Positions 1-12,549 of a stretch of DNA of 64,000 nucleotides are shown piece by piece. Under the pieces are notes generated by a model, which made no database searches, had not been told where the DNA came from, and was given only the letters and a program-made list of their open reading frames with translations. Within the stretch, counting starts at the first letter, position 1. Every line of letters begins with the position of its first letter. This DNA comes from DATBHM01 sp963772375. GTDB taxonomy: Bacteria; Actinomycetota; UBA4738; JACQTL01. Both the position numbers and the translations under genes were made by a program. The stretch is from the NCBI GenBank assembly GCA_963772375.1, contig CAVYXG010000005.1, forward strand, positions 1,178,001-1,242,000, given 5' to 3'.

Positions 1-3030
<3,030 letters not shown>

Positions 3031-3084
3031 ACCGTTCGGCGGGGGCATTGGCGCCGGAACGCCCAGGGCATACGGTTACCCGAG

Positions 3085-4479
3085 ATGGCTCCGCAACGGC
3101 TCTCCGGGCTCGACGCGTCGTTCCTGTACCTCGAACGGCCGGCGATGCACATGCACGTCGGCGGGGTCAGCGTGCTCGACCCCTCGAACCTGCCGGGCGG
3201 CAAGCTCGCGTTCGACGAGCTCGCTCGCGTCATCACGTCGCGGCTCCACCTCGTACCGCGGTTCCGCGAGAAGGTGGTCGAGGTCCCCTGGAACGCCGCC
3301 CGGCCCGTGTGGATCGACGACGCCGAGTTCGACGTGGAGTTCCACATCCGGAGGGCGGCGCTTCCCACGCCGGGCGGCCGCAAGGAGCTGGCCGACTTCG
3401 TCCAGCGGGTGGCCAGCCGGCCGCTCGACCGGTCGAAACCGCTGTGGGAGATGTACCTGATCGAGGGCATGGAGGACGGCCTCGTCGCCCTCCTCACCAA
3501 GGTCCACCACGCGATGATCGACGGCATCTCCGGCATCGACATCGCGACGGTGTTGTTCGACTTCTCCCCGGAGCCGCAGATGCCGGTTCCCCAGCCCTGG
3601 GTTCCCGAGCAGGAGCCCTCCCGGCAGCAGCTGTTCCAGACGGCGGTGGCGGAGCAGCTCCGGAACCCGCTCGCGCTGCTCGGTGAGACCATGAACGCGC
3701 TGGTCAGGACGCCCGTGCGGCTTGCGGGCGGCATCGGGCGGTCACTGGGCGGCGTCCGCGAGATCCTCGGCCTCGGTCAGCCGCCGAAGGGGCCGTTCGA
3801 CGGCAGGGTCGGCCCGAACCGCCGGTTCGCCATGGCCGACTCGCCCGTCGAGCGGTTCAAGGCGATCAAGAACGCCGCCGGCGGGACGGTGAACGACGTC
3901 GTGCTGGCCGTGGTGGCCGGGGCGCTGTCGAAGCTCATGAAGGCCCGCCACGAGACGACGCGGGGGCGGACGCTCCGGGCGATGGTGCCGGTCAGCGTGC
4001 GGGCCGACGACGAGAAGATGGCGCTCGGCAACCGGGTGTCGATGATCTTCGTCGACCTGCCGGTGGGGCCGGTCGACCCCGTGAACCGTCTGCACCGGGT
4101 GTCCGCGGCCACCAAGGACCTCAAGGAGTCCATGATGGCCATCGGCGCGGACACCATCATGAACCTCAGCACCTACGCGCCGCCCACCCTGCACGCCATG
4201 GCCGCCCGGCTCGTGTCGCGCGGGCACTGGTTCAACGTGGTCGTGTCGAACGTGCCGGGACCGCAGGTGCCGATGTACATCGCCGGGGCGCGCCTGCTGG
4301 CCGCCTACCCGGTCATGCCGACCGCCGAGAACGTCGGCCTGTCGATCGCCGTGACCTCGCTCGCGGGGACGATGGGCTTCGGGTTCACCGGCGACTGGGA
4401 CCTGGTTCCCGACATCGACTACCTGGCCGCGTCGCTCGAGGAATCGGTCGACGAGCTGGCCAAGGCCGCCGGCGTCTAG
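3085..4479 (+). CDS. WS/DGAT-type acyltransferase (wax ester synthase / diacylglycerol acyltransferase)
   Basis: 464-residue bifunctional-type acyltransferase that transfers fatty acyl groups from acyl-CoA to long-chain alcohols or diacylglycerol, making storage wax esters or triacylglycerol at the membrane or lipid-body surface. It has the family N-terminus (SGLDASFLYLE), the catalytic HHxxxDG motif (HHAMIDG, residues 141-147) and the late block NVVVSNVPGPQVPMYIAG. Length matches the family (about 450-480). Start ATG 3085 is chosen because the conserved N-terminus begins there. The stop codon is shared base-for-base with the convergent hydrolase gene (4476-4479), so the two genes abut tail to tail. 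An adjacent lipid-type alpha/beta hydrolase is a common setting. Substrate preference cannot be read from sequence. Confidence 0.93.
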   Translation: MAPQRLSGLDASFLYLERPAMHMHVGGVSVLDPSNLPGGKLAFDELARVITSRLHLVPRFREKVVEVPWNAARPVWIDDAEFDVEFHIRRAALPTPGGRKELADFVQRVASRPLDRSKPLWEMYLIEGMEDGLVALLTKVHHAMIDGISGIDIATVLFDFSPEPQMPVPQPWVPEQEPSRQQLFQTAVAEQLRNPLALLGETMNALVRTPVRLAGGIGRSLGGVREILGLGQPPKGPFDGRVGPNRRFAMADSPVERFKAIKNAAGGTVNDVVLAVVAGALSKLMKARHETTRGRTLRAMVPVSVRADDEKMALGNRVSMIFVDLPVGPVDPVNRLHRVSAATKDLKESMMAIGADTIMNLSTYAPPTLHAMAARLVSRGHWFNVVVSNVPGPQVPMYIAGARLLAAYPVMPTAENVGLSIAVTSLAGTMGFGFTGDWDLVPDIDYLAASLEESVDELAKAAGV

Positions 4480-5408
4480 ACGGCGTCCGCGCGGTCGGCC
4501 CGCGCGATCCCCGTCGACGTCAGCCAGTCCTCGACGGTCGTCACCCAGCGCCCGGGGACCTCCATCTGGGCCGCGTGGCCGACGTCGGCGAACTCCACCA
4601 GCCGCCAGTTCGGCCTCCCGCCCGCCGCGCGGCGCGCGAGGTTGACGTTCACCAGGCGGTCCTTCGCGCCGTGGATGACGAGCACGGGTTCGCGGACGCG
4701 CTCGATGAGCTCGTCGATGAACTCGCGGCGGTCCCCGGTTCGCATCATCGAGCGGGTGGCCTCCAGGAACGCGGGGATCGAGTCGGGGTCGTCGTGGTGC
4801 AGTCGGGCGGTCTCGACCTGCGCGGCGACGATCGCCGGGTCGACCCGCTCCGGATCGGCCATCACGATCCGGAACCCCTGCTCGATGAGTTGCTCCGGTC
4901 CCAGCCGGTGGTTCCGGGCCTTTACGAACCACTCGCCGAGACGCGGCATCCGGTACATGGCGAACGCGGCCAGCACGAGGCTGGACGGCATGCCGCCCCG
5001 TTCCCACGGCAGCGCGGGGCTGGTCAGGACCAGCCCGTCGACCGTGTCCGGCTCGTAGGCCGCCTGGAGCATGGCCATGGCGCCGCCCATGGAGTTCCCG
5101 GCCAGGATCACCGGCGGGTCGGCCATCTCGCGGATGAACCGCGACAGCATCGAACGGCTCGACGACAGGCTCGAGCTGCGCTCGGCGCGCGGTGTGTAGC
5201 CGAACCCGATCAGGTCGAGCGCCAGCACGCGGCCGCTCCGGGCGAGCCCGGGCGCGACGCCCATCCAGTTCAGGTGGGAGCCGCCCAGGCCGTGGATGCA
5301 GACGAACGTCGGGCTCCCCGGGCCGGCGTCGGAGGGCCACTCCCGGTAGGCGACGGGGCCGTCGAGGTCGACGGCCCGGAGCTTCGGCAGGTGGGCGAAC
5401 GGGTCCAT
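4476..5408 (-). CDS. Alpha/beta hydrolase
   Basis: 310-residue alpha/beta-hydrolase fold protein, probably an esterase or lipase-like enzyme. Visible are the oxyanion HG motif (CIHGLGGSHLNW, about residues 37-48), the nucleophile elbow GNSMGG with Ser 106, a late Asp in HGAKDRLV and the catalytic His in GHAAQME. ATG 5408 (MDPFAHLPK) is preferred; the open frame continues upstream to 5579, but that stretch has no family similarity and is arginine/serine-rich. GTG 5417 is an alternative. Its end overlaps the end of the WS/DGAT gene, so transcription converges. A role in acyl-lipid turnover is inference from this neighbour. Confidence 0.88.
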   Translation of the reverse strand: MDPFAHLPKLRAVDLDGPVAYREWPSDAGPGSPTFVCIHGLGGSHLNWMGVAPGLARSGRVLALDLIGFGYTPRAERSSSLSSSRSMLSRFIREMADPPVILAGNSMGGAMAMLQAAYEPDTVDGLVLTSPALPWERGGMPSSLVLAAFAMYRMPRLGEWFVKARNHRLGPEQLIEQGFRIVMADPERVDPAIVAAQVETARLHHDDPDSIPAFLEATRSMMRTGDRREFIDELIERVREPVLVIHGAKDRLVNVNLARRAAGGRPNWRLVEFADVGHAAQMEVPGRWVTTVEDWLTSTGIARADRADAV

Positions 5409-5499
5409 GCGCGTCACCAAGACTACCGCCCGAAGGGTGCCAGTCCGACCCGGCCCGGCATCCGGCCGGTGCCGGCCACGGTGGATTGGGTCGCGTACG

Positions 5500-6072
5500 T
5501 CAGAGGTGCGGGAAGAGGAACGGAGCCCCACTCGGAGCGTTGTCGATACGGAAGTCCGTCTCCGCGGCGTCCGCGGCATACACGGACTGCACGGCCCACC
5601 TGACGACGCCGCTCCGTCGCACGGACATCGCCTGCTTGGGGAACGCGCAGGTTGCGACGCGCCCGGAGGCCGAGTAGCCCACGACGCCGTCGTCGGACAG
5701 GATGATCTCGTTGGAGGAGTTCCTGAGCCAGCAGTGCATCCGACGGGGATCGCCGGGGAACTTCCTGCGGAAGATGTCGAGCCGGTAGTCGGCGGCCGAC
5801 GTCGCCCGGGTGTCCATGGCCCACAGCAGGTCCGGGATGTGCAGCTTGGCCCAGGGCACCGGGTGGGCGAACACGACCTTGAACCTGACGATCTTCGCCG
5901 GGTGGCCGCCGATCGAACCCTGATCGACGCGGCTCGTCACCGTTCGGACGTCCATCTTCGTGTTCGAGTCCGCGGGATCGTTCGCCGAGTATGCAGCACG
6001 GGCCGGAGTGGACACGGCGAGGGTCGCGAGGACGACGAGCGTCGGCAGAACACGAGCGTATGTCCGTGCCAT
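5500..6072 (-). CDS. Secreted protein of unknown function
   Basis: 190-residue protein with a clear Sec signal peptide: positive MARTYAR start, hydrophobic core of about 15 residues, and a likely cleavage after STPARA. The mature part has two cysteines (MHCWLRN and VATCAFP) that may form a disulfide once exported. I do not recognise a family. ATG 6072 is chosen because the signal peptide begins there; a longer frame upstream has no signal-like sequence. It lies about 90 bp upstream of the alpha/beta hydrolase on the same strand and could be co-transcribed with it. It is divergent from the AAA ATPase gene, the shared 180-bp gap presumably holding both promoters. Confidence 0.75.
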   Translation of the reverse strand: MARTYARVLPTLVVLATLAVSTPARAAYSANDPADSNTKMDVRTVTSRVDQGSIGGHPAKIVRFKVVFAHPVPWAKLHIPDLLWAMDTRATSAADYRLDIFRRKFPGDPRRMHCWLRNSSNEIILSDDGVVGYSASGRVATCAFPKQAMSVRRSGVVRWAVQSVYAADAAETDFRIDNAPSGAPFLFPHL

Positions 6073-6252
6073 GGGCGCGCCCCACCAGGAGTGGTTCCGA
6101 ATCCTACGCCAGAACCCGCCGCCCACACCCGGGGCAAGCTCGTCATCTGGGTCTGACCCGTTCGGAACATCAGGGCGGGAGATGCAGCCCGTTTCGAAGA
6201 CGGAGCTGAGATCCCGGCGCCGGGCCCCTGGACAGGCGATACTTCCCCGGCC

Positions 6253-7713
6253 ATGGATCCCGGCGCCGACCTCCGCTCGCTGCTGACCTCGCGGTACCCG
6301 CTGCTCATCGTGGAGGCGCGGGACGAGCCGCGGTTCCTCATCCTGGTGCGCGCGGCCGCCGACGCCGTGAACGCCCCGACCTGGACGTGGTCGGCCACAC
6401 GCGGCCTCAACCGGATGGGGTTCCAGGCACAGTACGACACGGTGGACCCGAACAAGGCGCTGGCGTTCGTCCAGGCCCTCACCGATCCCGGGGTGTTCGT
6501 CTTCGAGGACGGGCAGCGGCTGTTCACCGACCCGATCTTCCTCCGCCGGGTGAAGGAGATCGCCCAGGCCGCGCGGCAGGGCCAGACCCTCGTGGTCACC
6601 GGGAGCGGCCACACCGTCCCGGACGACCTCGCCGACCTGGCCCTCCCGTGGATCGAACCGGCCCCCACGCCGACGGAGCTCGGGGGCGTCGTCCAGGGCG
6701 TGCTGAACGACCTCACGGCCGGAGGCGCGACGGTGAACGTCGGTCCCGACGACCTCCAGCGCATCGTCGAGGCCGTCCGCGGGATGTCGACCGGTGAGGC
6801 CGAACGACTGATCCGCCGCGCCGCCACGGACGGCAAGCTCGACGGGAGCGACGTCGAGGGCATCCGCAAGGACCGCGCCGAGACCGAGGCCGAGTCCGGG
6901 TCGCTCGAGATCGTCGACACCGAGGGCACGATCGACCAGGTCGGCGGAATGGAGCACCTCAAGGAGTGGCTCGCGGTGCGGGCGAAGGCCATGACGCCCG
7001 GTGCGGAGGCGTTCGGCATCGACCCGCCGCGCGGCATCCTGCTCACCGGCGTGCCGGGCTGCGGCAAGTCGATGATGGCGAAGGCCGTCGCGAAGTCCTG
7101 GAACATGCCCCTCGCCCTGCTGGACCCGGCGCGGCTGTTCGGTTCCTACGTGGGCGAGTCCGAGGGGCGCCTCGCGAAGGCCCTCGACCAGGCCGACGCC
7201 ATGGCGCCCGTCGTGCTGTGGATCGACGAGATCGAGAAGGGGTTCGCGCAGGGCGGCGAGTCCGACGGCGGCGTCGCGCAGCGCATGCTCGGGTCGTTCC
7301 TGCGGTGGATGCAGGAACGCACCAGCGCCGTGTTCCTGGTCGCCACCTCGAACGACGTCTCGCACCTCCCGCCGGAGTTCCTGCGGAAGGGGCGGTTCGA
7401 CGAGATCTTCTTCGTCGACCTGCCGGGCCCGGACCAGCGCGGGGCGATCTTCGCGACCCACTTGCAGCAGCGGCACCGGGACCCGGCGAAGTTCGACCTG
7501 AAGGCGCTCGCCGCCGCCAGCGACGGGTTCTCCGGCGCCGAGATCGAGGCCGCCGTCGTGGGCGCGCTGTACCGGGCGTTCGCCGGGAACACCGACGTCA
7601 CGACCGACTCGATCGTGGCCGAGCTGAAGGCCACGGTCCCGCTGTCACGCTCGCGGGCCGAAGACATCGCCGCCCTCCGCCTCTGGGCCGGCACCCGTGC
7701 CGTCCCCGCCTGA
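6253..7713 (+). CDS. Ycf46-type AAA+ ATPase
   Basis: 486-residue AAA+ ATPase. The N-terminal 220 residues resemble the inactive P-loop-like N domain of Ycf46 proteins (SRYPLLIVEARDEPRF). One active AAA module follows: Walker A GVPGCGKS (266-273), the block LFGSYVGESEGRLAKAL, Walker B VVLWIDEIEKGF (from 321), sensor 1 FLVATSND and arginine-finger region LRKGRFDEIFFVDLPG. This string of signatures is characteristic of the Ycf46/FtsH-like family conserved in cyanobacteria and chloroplasts and scattered elsewhere. No protease motif or membrane segment is present. It likely acts as an oligomeric remodelling ATPase; its client is unknown. It stands alone between a divergent secreted-protein gene and the MoaD fusion. 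Confidence 0.88.
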   Translation: MDPGADLRSLLTSRYPLLIVEARDEPRFLILVRAAADAVNAPTWTWSATRGLNRMGFQAQYDTVDPNKALAFVQALTDPGVFVFEDGQRLFTDPIFLRRVKEIAQAARQGQTLVVTGSGHTVPDDLADLALPWIEPAPTPTELGGVVQGVLNDLTAGGATVNVGPDDLQRIVEAVRGMSTGEAERLIRRAATDGKLDGSDVEGIRKDRAETEAESGSLEIVDTEGTIDQVGGMEHLKEWLAVRAKAMTPGAEAFGIDPPRGILLTGVPGCGKSMMAKAVAKSWNMPLALLDPARLFGSYVGESEGRLAKALDQADAMAPVVLWIDEIEKGFAQGGESDGGVAQRMLGSFLRWMQERTSAVFLVATSNDVSHLPPEFLRKGRFDEIFFVDLPGPDQRGAIFATHLQQRHRDPAKFDLKALAAASDGFSGAEIEAAVVGALYRAFAGNTDVTTDSIVAELKATVPLSRSRAEDIAALRLWAGTRAVPA

Positions 7714-7805
7714 TCCCCTTTCGTATCGGCCCCGAAACCGAGCGATGAGTCCAGGTTCCGTCCGGAGTCGGTAGATTCGGCATGCCGGAACGAAGGGGAG
7801 AGGTC

Positions 7806-9143
7806 ATGGCGAAGGTGGTGCTGCGTTCGCCGCTCCGCGACCTCGCGGGCGGGCGCTCGTCCGTGGACGTGGCGGGCGGATCGGTGCGAGAGGTGCTCGG
7901 GCGCCTCGAGGGCGACTATCCGCGGCTGGTGGGATGGGTCCGCGACGAGCAGGGTCATATCCGCCGCCACGTGAACGTGTTCCTGAACGGCGAACGCGTC
8001 CGCGCGGATGCCGCGGTCGGCGTGGGCGACACGATCCAGATCCTGCCCGCGATCTCGGGCGGCGCCGGCGCCAACGGCTCGGACGCCGAGCTGCTGGTCG
8101 GGACCCACAAGGGCCTGTTCGTCCTGCGCGGTGAGCGCGGCGGGGCGATGGATGTCGTGGCGCGGCAGTTCGAGGGGATCAACTGCGAGTTCGCGGTGCG
8201 CGACCCGCGGACCGGCACCTACTACGCGAGCGTGACGCACGGTCAGCACGGGCCGCGGATCATGTTCACCGACGACCCGGCGGGGGAGTGGGAGCAGGCC
8301 GAGGGGCCGGCGTTCCCCGAGGACACGGGCGTCGCCGTCGAGCGGACGTGGATCATCCAGCCCGGCGAGGAGGACGGCGTGCTGTGGGCCGGGGTGGCGC
8401 CCGCGGCGCTGTTCCGGAGTGAGGACGACGGCCGGTCGTGGCAGCTCAACCGGGCGCTGTGGGACGACCCCACCAGGCCGAAATGGAACCCGGGTGCCGG
8501 CGGCCTGGCTCTGCACTCGATCGCGCTGTGGCCCGGGGAGCCGGACCGTCTGGCGGTCGGGATCTCCGCGGCCGGAGTGTGGATCAGCGAGGACCGCGGG
8601 CGGTCGTGGCACCGCGGGGTGAAGGGGATCACGGCGCCGTACCTGCCGGCCGACCTCGAGGACCCGCTCGACCTGTGCGTGCACAACATGCACCGGTCGC
8701 GAGTGCAGCCGGAGACGCTGTACCTCCAGTTCCACGGCGGCGTGTTCCGGAGCGACGACGCCGGCGAGACCTGGAACGACATCGCTCCCGGCCTGCCGTC
8801 GAACTTCGGGTTCCCCATGGTCGTCCATCCCCGGGACCCCGACCGCGCATACGTCATCCCGCTCCAGGGCGATTACGACCGGGTCACGCCGGACGGCCGG
8901 GTTCGGGTGTTCGAGACGACCGACCGCGGCGCGTCGTGGACGGGCCTCGAGAACGGGCTCCCGCAGGAGGACTCGTACCTCACGATCCTGCGCCAGGCGT
9001 TCGGGCACGACGGGCGGGACCCGCTCGGGCTGTACTTCGGCGCGGAGTCGGGGGAGATCTTCGGGTCGGCCGACGGCGGCGCGACGTGGGGCGTCGTGGC
9101 CGACCACCTGCCGCCGGTCTACTCGGTCCGCGCGACCGCCTGA
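7806..9143 (+). CDS. MoaD/ThiS-like domain fused to BNR/sialidase-like beta-propeller
   Basis: 445-residue two-part protein. Residues 1-86 look like a small ubiquitin-fold sulfur carrier (MoaD/ThiS): they include HVNVFLNGERVR and GDTIQILPAISGG, ending in the Gly-Gly that is the modified C-terminus in free carriers. Here the frame continues without a stop into a six- or seven-bladed propeller with BNR/Asp-box repeats (SEDDGRSW, SEDRGRSW, SDDAGETW, TTDRGASW, SADGGATW). ATG 7806 is chosen over 7782 because an AAGGGGAG ribosome site sits six bases before it. No signal peptide is present, so it is cytosolic unless processed. The Gly-Gly is internal and would need cleavage to act as a carrier. Function is unknown. 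Confidence 0.85.
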   Translation: MAKVVLRSPLRDLAGGRSSVDVAGGSVREVLGRLEGDYPRLVGWVRDEQGHIRRHVNVFLNGERVRADAAVGVGDTIQILPAISGGAGANGSDAELLVGTHKGLFVLRGERGGAMDVVARQFEGINCEFAVRDPRTGTYYASVTHGQHGPRIMFTDDPAGEWEQAEGPAFPEDTGVAVERTWIIQPGEEDGVLWAGVAPAALFRSEDDGRSWQLNRALWDDPTRPKWNPGAGGLALHSIALWPGEPDRLAVGISAAGVWISEDRGRSWHRGVKGITAPYLPADLEDPLDLCVHNMHRSRVQPETLYLQFHGGVFRSDDAGETWNDIAPGLPSNFGFPMVVHPRDPDRAYVIPLQGDYDRVTPDGRVRVFETTDRGASWTGLENGLPQEDSYLTILRQAFGHDGRDPLGLYFGAESGEIFGSADGGATWGVVADHLPPVYSVRATA

Positions 9144-9183
9144 CGGGGCCGGCGTCTCGGCGGCCGGTACCCTGCCCGGGCCG

Positions 9184-10389
9184 ATGGACTCCCTCTCGCT
9201 CGATCGCGCGCGGCGGGTCGCACTGGCCGCCCAGGGGTTCGCCGACCCCAGGCCCACCGGGCCCGTGACGCGCCGGCACCTCCGGCGGATGTTCGACCGC
9301 GTGGGCCTCGTCCAGATCGACTCGGTGAACGTGCTCCAGCGCTCGCACTACCTCCCGCCGTTCGCCAGGCTCGGTCCGTACCGACCCGAGTTGCTCGACG
9401 ACATGGCATACCGCCACCGCGAGCTGTTCGAGTACTGGGGCCACGAGGCGTCGCTGATCCCGGTTCGGCTCTATCCGCTGTTCCGGTGGCACATGGCGCG
9501 GGCCAGCCAGGGCGACGCGTGGGGCCGGATGACCCGGATGATCCGCGAGCGCCCCGACTACGTGCAGCGCGTGCTCGACGACGTTCGCGCGAACGGCCCC
9601 ATGTCGATCAGCGAGCTCCACGATCCCGGCCAGCGCGCCGGCGAGGGCTGGGGGTGGAACTGGAAGGACGGCAAGGTCGCCATGGAGTACCTGTTCTGGG
9701 CCGGCGAGGTGGCCGCCGCGACCCGCCGACGGTTCGAACGCCGCTACGACGTCCCCGAGCGCGTCATCCCCGCGGAGTACCTGAACGCGCCCGAACCCAC
9801 CATCGAGGACGCCCACCGGCAGCTGCTCGCGATCGGCGCGCGATCGCTCGGCGTCGGAACCGCGGCCGACATCGCCGACTACTTCCGGATCAAGCTGACG
9901 GAGGCTCGACCGCGCATCCACGAGCTGGAGGAGGAGGGCGTGCTCCGCCGGGTCGCCGTGGAGGGATGGAAGCAGCCGGCGTTCCTGCACCGCGAGGCTC
10001 GCACGCCTCGTGCGGTGCGGGCGACCGCGCTGCTGTCGCCGTTCGACTCGCTGGTGTGGTTCCGCGATCGGATGCTCAGGCTGTTCGGCATGCACTACCG
10101 CATCGGGATCTACACGCCGGCGCACCTGCGGACGCACGGGTACTACGTGCTGCCGTTCCTGCTGAACGAACACCTCGTGGCCCGCGTGGACCTCAAGTCC
10201 GACCGAAAGCAGGGCGTGCTGCTCGTGCAGTCCGCCCACCTCGAGGACGCGCGCGAGCCGCACGACGTGGTCGCGCCGCTCGCCGGCGAGCTCCGGGCGA
10301 TGTCGGACTGGCTCGGGCTGGGCGGGGCCGTCAGGGTTGCACGCCGCGGCCCCCTGGCCCGCGACCTCGCCGCAGCGCTCGACGGCTGA
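9184..10389 (+). CDS. YcaQ/AlkX-family winged-helix DNA glycosylase
   Basis: 401-residue protein of the HTH_42 family, whose studied members (E. coli YcaQ/AlkX, Streptomyces AlkZ) unhook DNA crosslinks or bulky alkyl adducts by excising the damaged base. The N-terminal block FDRVGLVQIDSVNVLQRSHY contains the Q-hydrophobic-D motif (QID, about residues 42-44) that marks the YcaQ rather than the AlkZ subgroup. Later family blocks are visible (FEYWGHEASL; LLSPFDSLVWFRDR; GYYVLPFLL). Length agrees with the family. There is no clear Shine-Dalgarno before ATG 9184, but the alignment supports this start. It ends 14 bp from the convergent ThDP-enzyme gene. Confidence 0.88.
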   Translation: MDSLSLDRARRVALAAQGFADPRPTGPVTRRHLRRMFDRVGLVQIDSVNVLQRSHYLPPFARLGPYRPELLDDMAYRHRELFEYWGHEASLIPVRLYPLFRWHMARASQGDAWGRMTRMIRERPDYVQRVLDDVRANGPMSISELHDPGQRAGEGWGWNWKDGKVAMEYLFWAGEVAAATRRRFERRYDVPERVIPAEYLNAPEPTIEDAHRQLLAIGARSLGVGTAADIADYFRIKLTEARPRIHELEEEGVLRRVAVEGWKQPAFLHREARTPRAVRATALLSPFDSLVWFRDRMLRLFGMHYRIGIYTPAHLRTHGYYVLPFLLNEHLVARVDLKSDRKQGVLLVQSAHLEDAREPHDVVAPLAGELRAMSDWLGLGGAVRVARRGPLARDLAAALDG

Positions 10390-10403
10390 CGGCCGCGCCC
10401 CGG

Positions 10404-12074
10404 CTACATCACGTCCATGCCGCCCAGGTTCTTCATGAGGTCGCTCATGACGTCGGGGTCGGTGACGCAGTCGACGACGGCGACCGTGCCGCTGTCGACC
10501 GCACGCTGCAGGGCCGGGCGCAGATGCTCCGGTTCGGTGATGCGCTCGCCGTGGCCGCCGACTGCCTGCGCCAGCAAGTCGTAGCGCATGCCGGAGAGCA
10601 CCGCGCCCGCGTCGGCCTCCTCCCCGTAGAACGCCCGCTGCTCGTGGCGGACGTCGCCCCACCCGCCGTTGTTCACCACCACGACGACGACCGGCAGCCC
10701 GTGGCGCTGCGCCGTGTCGAGCTCCATCGCCGAGAGCCCGAACGCGCCGTCGCCGGTGAACACGATCACCGGCTCGTCCGGCCGGGCCGCCCTCGCCGCG
10801 ATCCCGAACGGGAGCCCGATCCCCAGGGTCCCGAACGCGCTGCCGATGTACATCTGCGTTCCCGGCCGGTGGGCCCGGAGGAACGCGATCCCCCACAGCA
10901 CGCTGTCGCCGCCGTCGCTCACGGTGGTGCACGGGCCGAGCGACTCGGCGAACGCCGCCGTCTCCCGGGCCAGCCAGCCGGGGTGGATGCCGTTCGCCGG
11001 CCGGTCGCACTCGGCCGACCACTGCTGCATGGACGTCCGCGCCCCGCCACGTGCCTGATCGACCCAGGCGTCGTGCGCGGTTGCGTCGCCGGTCCACGCG
11101 CCGGCGAGCTGGTCCAGCACCACCGAGCAGTCCCCGGCGACCGCCACGTCCGGCAGGCGTTCCCCGCCGAGATGCTCGGGCCGAACGTCCACCTGCACCA
11201 CCCGTCCCTCGAACGGGAACAGCGGGGCGCCGCCCCACAGCAGGTTCGCGTTGAACCGCGATCCCAACACCAGCACCGCGTCGCTGGAGGCGAGCGCGAT
11301 CCCGGCGTGGACCAGCCCGCCCAGACATCGCGGGTGGTCGTCGTCGAGCAGGCCCCGCGCCGCGCTGGTGGTCATCGCCGGGATCCCCGTCCGTTCGACG
11401 AACCGACGGAGCGCCTCGCCGGCGCCCGAGAAGAACGCGCCCGAGCCCGCGAGGACCACCGGCCGCTCGGCGCCGGCGAGGACCTCCACGGCGCGATCGA
11501 CCTCCCGCGGGTCGCCCGCCGGCCGGGCCGCGTCGGGGAACCCCTGCGGCCACGGTCTCACGGCCGGTTCGGCCTCGGCCCCGAACACGTCCTGGGGGAT
11601 CTCGAGGTACGCGACGCCCGGCGCGCCCGACCGCGCGTTGATGCACGGCGGCGCGCACGTACCCGGGGATGCGTTCGGTGTGCAGGCACTGGTCCCGCCA
11701 CTTGGTCATCGGTGCGACCGCCTCGAGTTGTTCGAGGTCCTGCACCGCCTCCCGCCCGCGCTGGCGGAGCGACGTCCGCCCCGAGATCACGACGACCGGC
11801 GCGCCGGCCTTGTACGCCTCGGCGATGCCGGGCAGCGCGTTGGTGAACCCCGGCCCCGCCGTCACGGACGCGACGCCGACGCCGCCGGTGGCCAGGGCCC
11901 AGCCCTCGGCCATCATCACCGCGTTCTCCTCGTGGCGGGTGTCGATCAGCCGAATTCCCACCCGGCGTGCCCCCTCGAACAGCGGGAGGTTGTGGCCGCC
12001 GGGCAGCGCGAACAGCGCGGTCACGCCGGCCTCGTGCAGCGCCCGCGCCGCCAGGACCCCGCCGTGCTCCGCCA
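10404..12074 (-). pseudogene. Thiamine-diphosphate-dependent enzyme (acetolactate-synthase-like), single frameshift
   Basis: Reads as one ThDP enzyme of about 556 residues broken by one frameshift at 11638-11643. The N-terminal part begins at ATG 12074 (MAEHGGVLAARALHEAG) and carries the ThDP-activating Glu (DTRHEENAVMMAEG) and GPGFTNALPGIAEA. It runs in one frame to VRAAVH. The other frame then continues with the expected SGAPGVAYLEIPQDVFG, a central FAD/ADP-like domain, and the C-terminal ThDP/Mg motif GDGAFGLSAMELD ... NNGGWG. Conservation on both sides is excellent, so a sequencing indel is as likely as a real lesion. Family members decarboxylate or ligate 2-oxo acids; the substrate is not evident. 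It starts 8 bp after the GNAT gene, suggesting one operon from 12969 downwards. Confidence 0.85.
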
Positions 12075-12082
12075 TGGGGTCC

Positions 12083-12529
12083 TCAGTCGAGGTCGAGTTC
12101 GTACGCGAACCACTCGGAACGGGTCGCGCCCGTTGCGTCGTAGACGCGCTGGGCGGTGGTGTTGTCCGGCGCGGTCTCCCAGGCCAGCGCGGCGCATCCC
12201 CTCGCCCGCCCGGCCTCCGCGCACGCATCGAGGAGGCCTCGGGCCAGTCCGCGGCCTCGGGCCCGTTCGGCCACGAACAGGTCGTTCATCAGCGCGATGT
12301 CGGCGACCCGGGTCGAGGAGAACGTCCAGTAGATGTTCGCGAAGCCCACCAGGTCGTCGCCGTCCCAGCAGCCGAGCAGCAGGCCGGCGTCGGACGGTTC
12401 GCAGAATCGCGTGAAGAACGCCAGGTTGGCCTCGTCGTTCGGGTCGGGAACCTCGTAGAAGCGCTGGTACCCCGCGAACAGCGGCAGCGCCCGCGGGACC
12501 TCCTCCGGGCGGATCGGCCGGATCTCCAT
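12083..12529 (-). CDS. GNAT-family N-acetyltransferase
   Basis: 148-residue acetyl-CoA-dependent N-acyltransferase. It has the GNAT beta-strand/loop order ending in the pyrophosphate-binding segment VAERARGRGLARGLLDA (R/Q-x-x-G-x-G/A-like) and the C-terminal LAWETAPDNTTAQRVYDATGA motif shared by the family. ATG 12529 (MEIRPIRPEEVPRAL) matches the usual GNAT N-terminus; the open frame extends to 12679 without similarity. The acceptor could be a small molecule or a protein N-terminus or lysine; sequence does not decide. It sits between DUF4260 (20 bp upstream) and the ThDP enzyme (8 bp downstream), all co-directional. Confidence 0.87.
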   Translation of the reverse strand: MEIRPIRPEEVPRALPLFAGYQRFYEVPDPNDEANLAFFTRFCEPSDAGLLLGCWDGDDLVGFANIYWTFSSTRVADIALMNDLFVAERARGRGLARGLLDACAEAGRARGCAALAWETAPDNTTAQRVYDATGATRSEWFAYELDLD

Positions 12530-12549
12530 CGACGCAAGCGTAGTGATGC

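Noticed and set aside
8980..12228. Very long minus-strand open frame (1082 codons)
   Set aside because: Only its first part is the ThDP enzyme N-terminus; the rest is antisense to the YcaQ gene and out of frame with the ThDP C-terminus. Arg/Pro/Gly-rich shadow coding.
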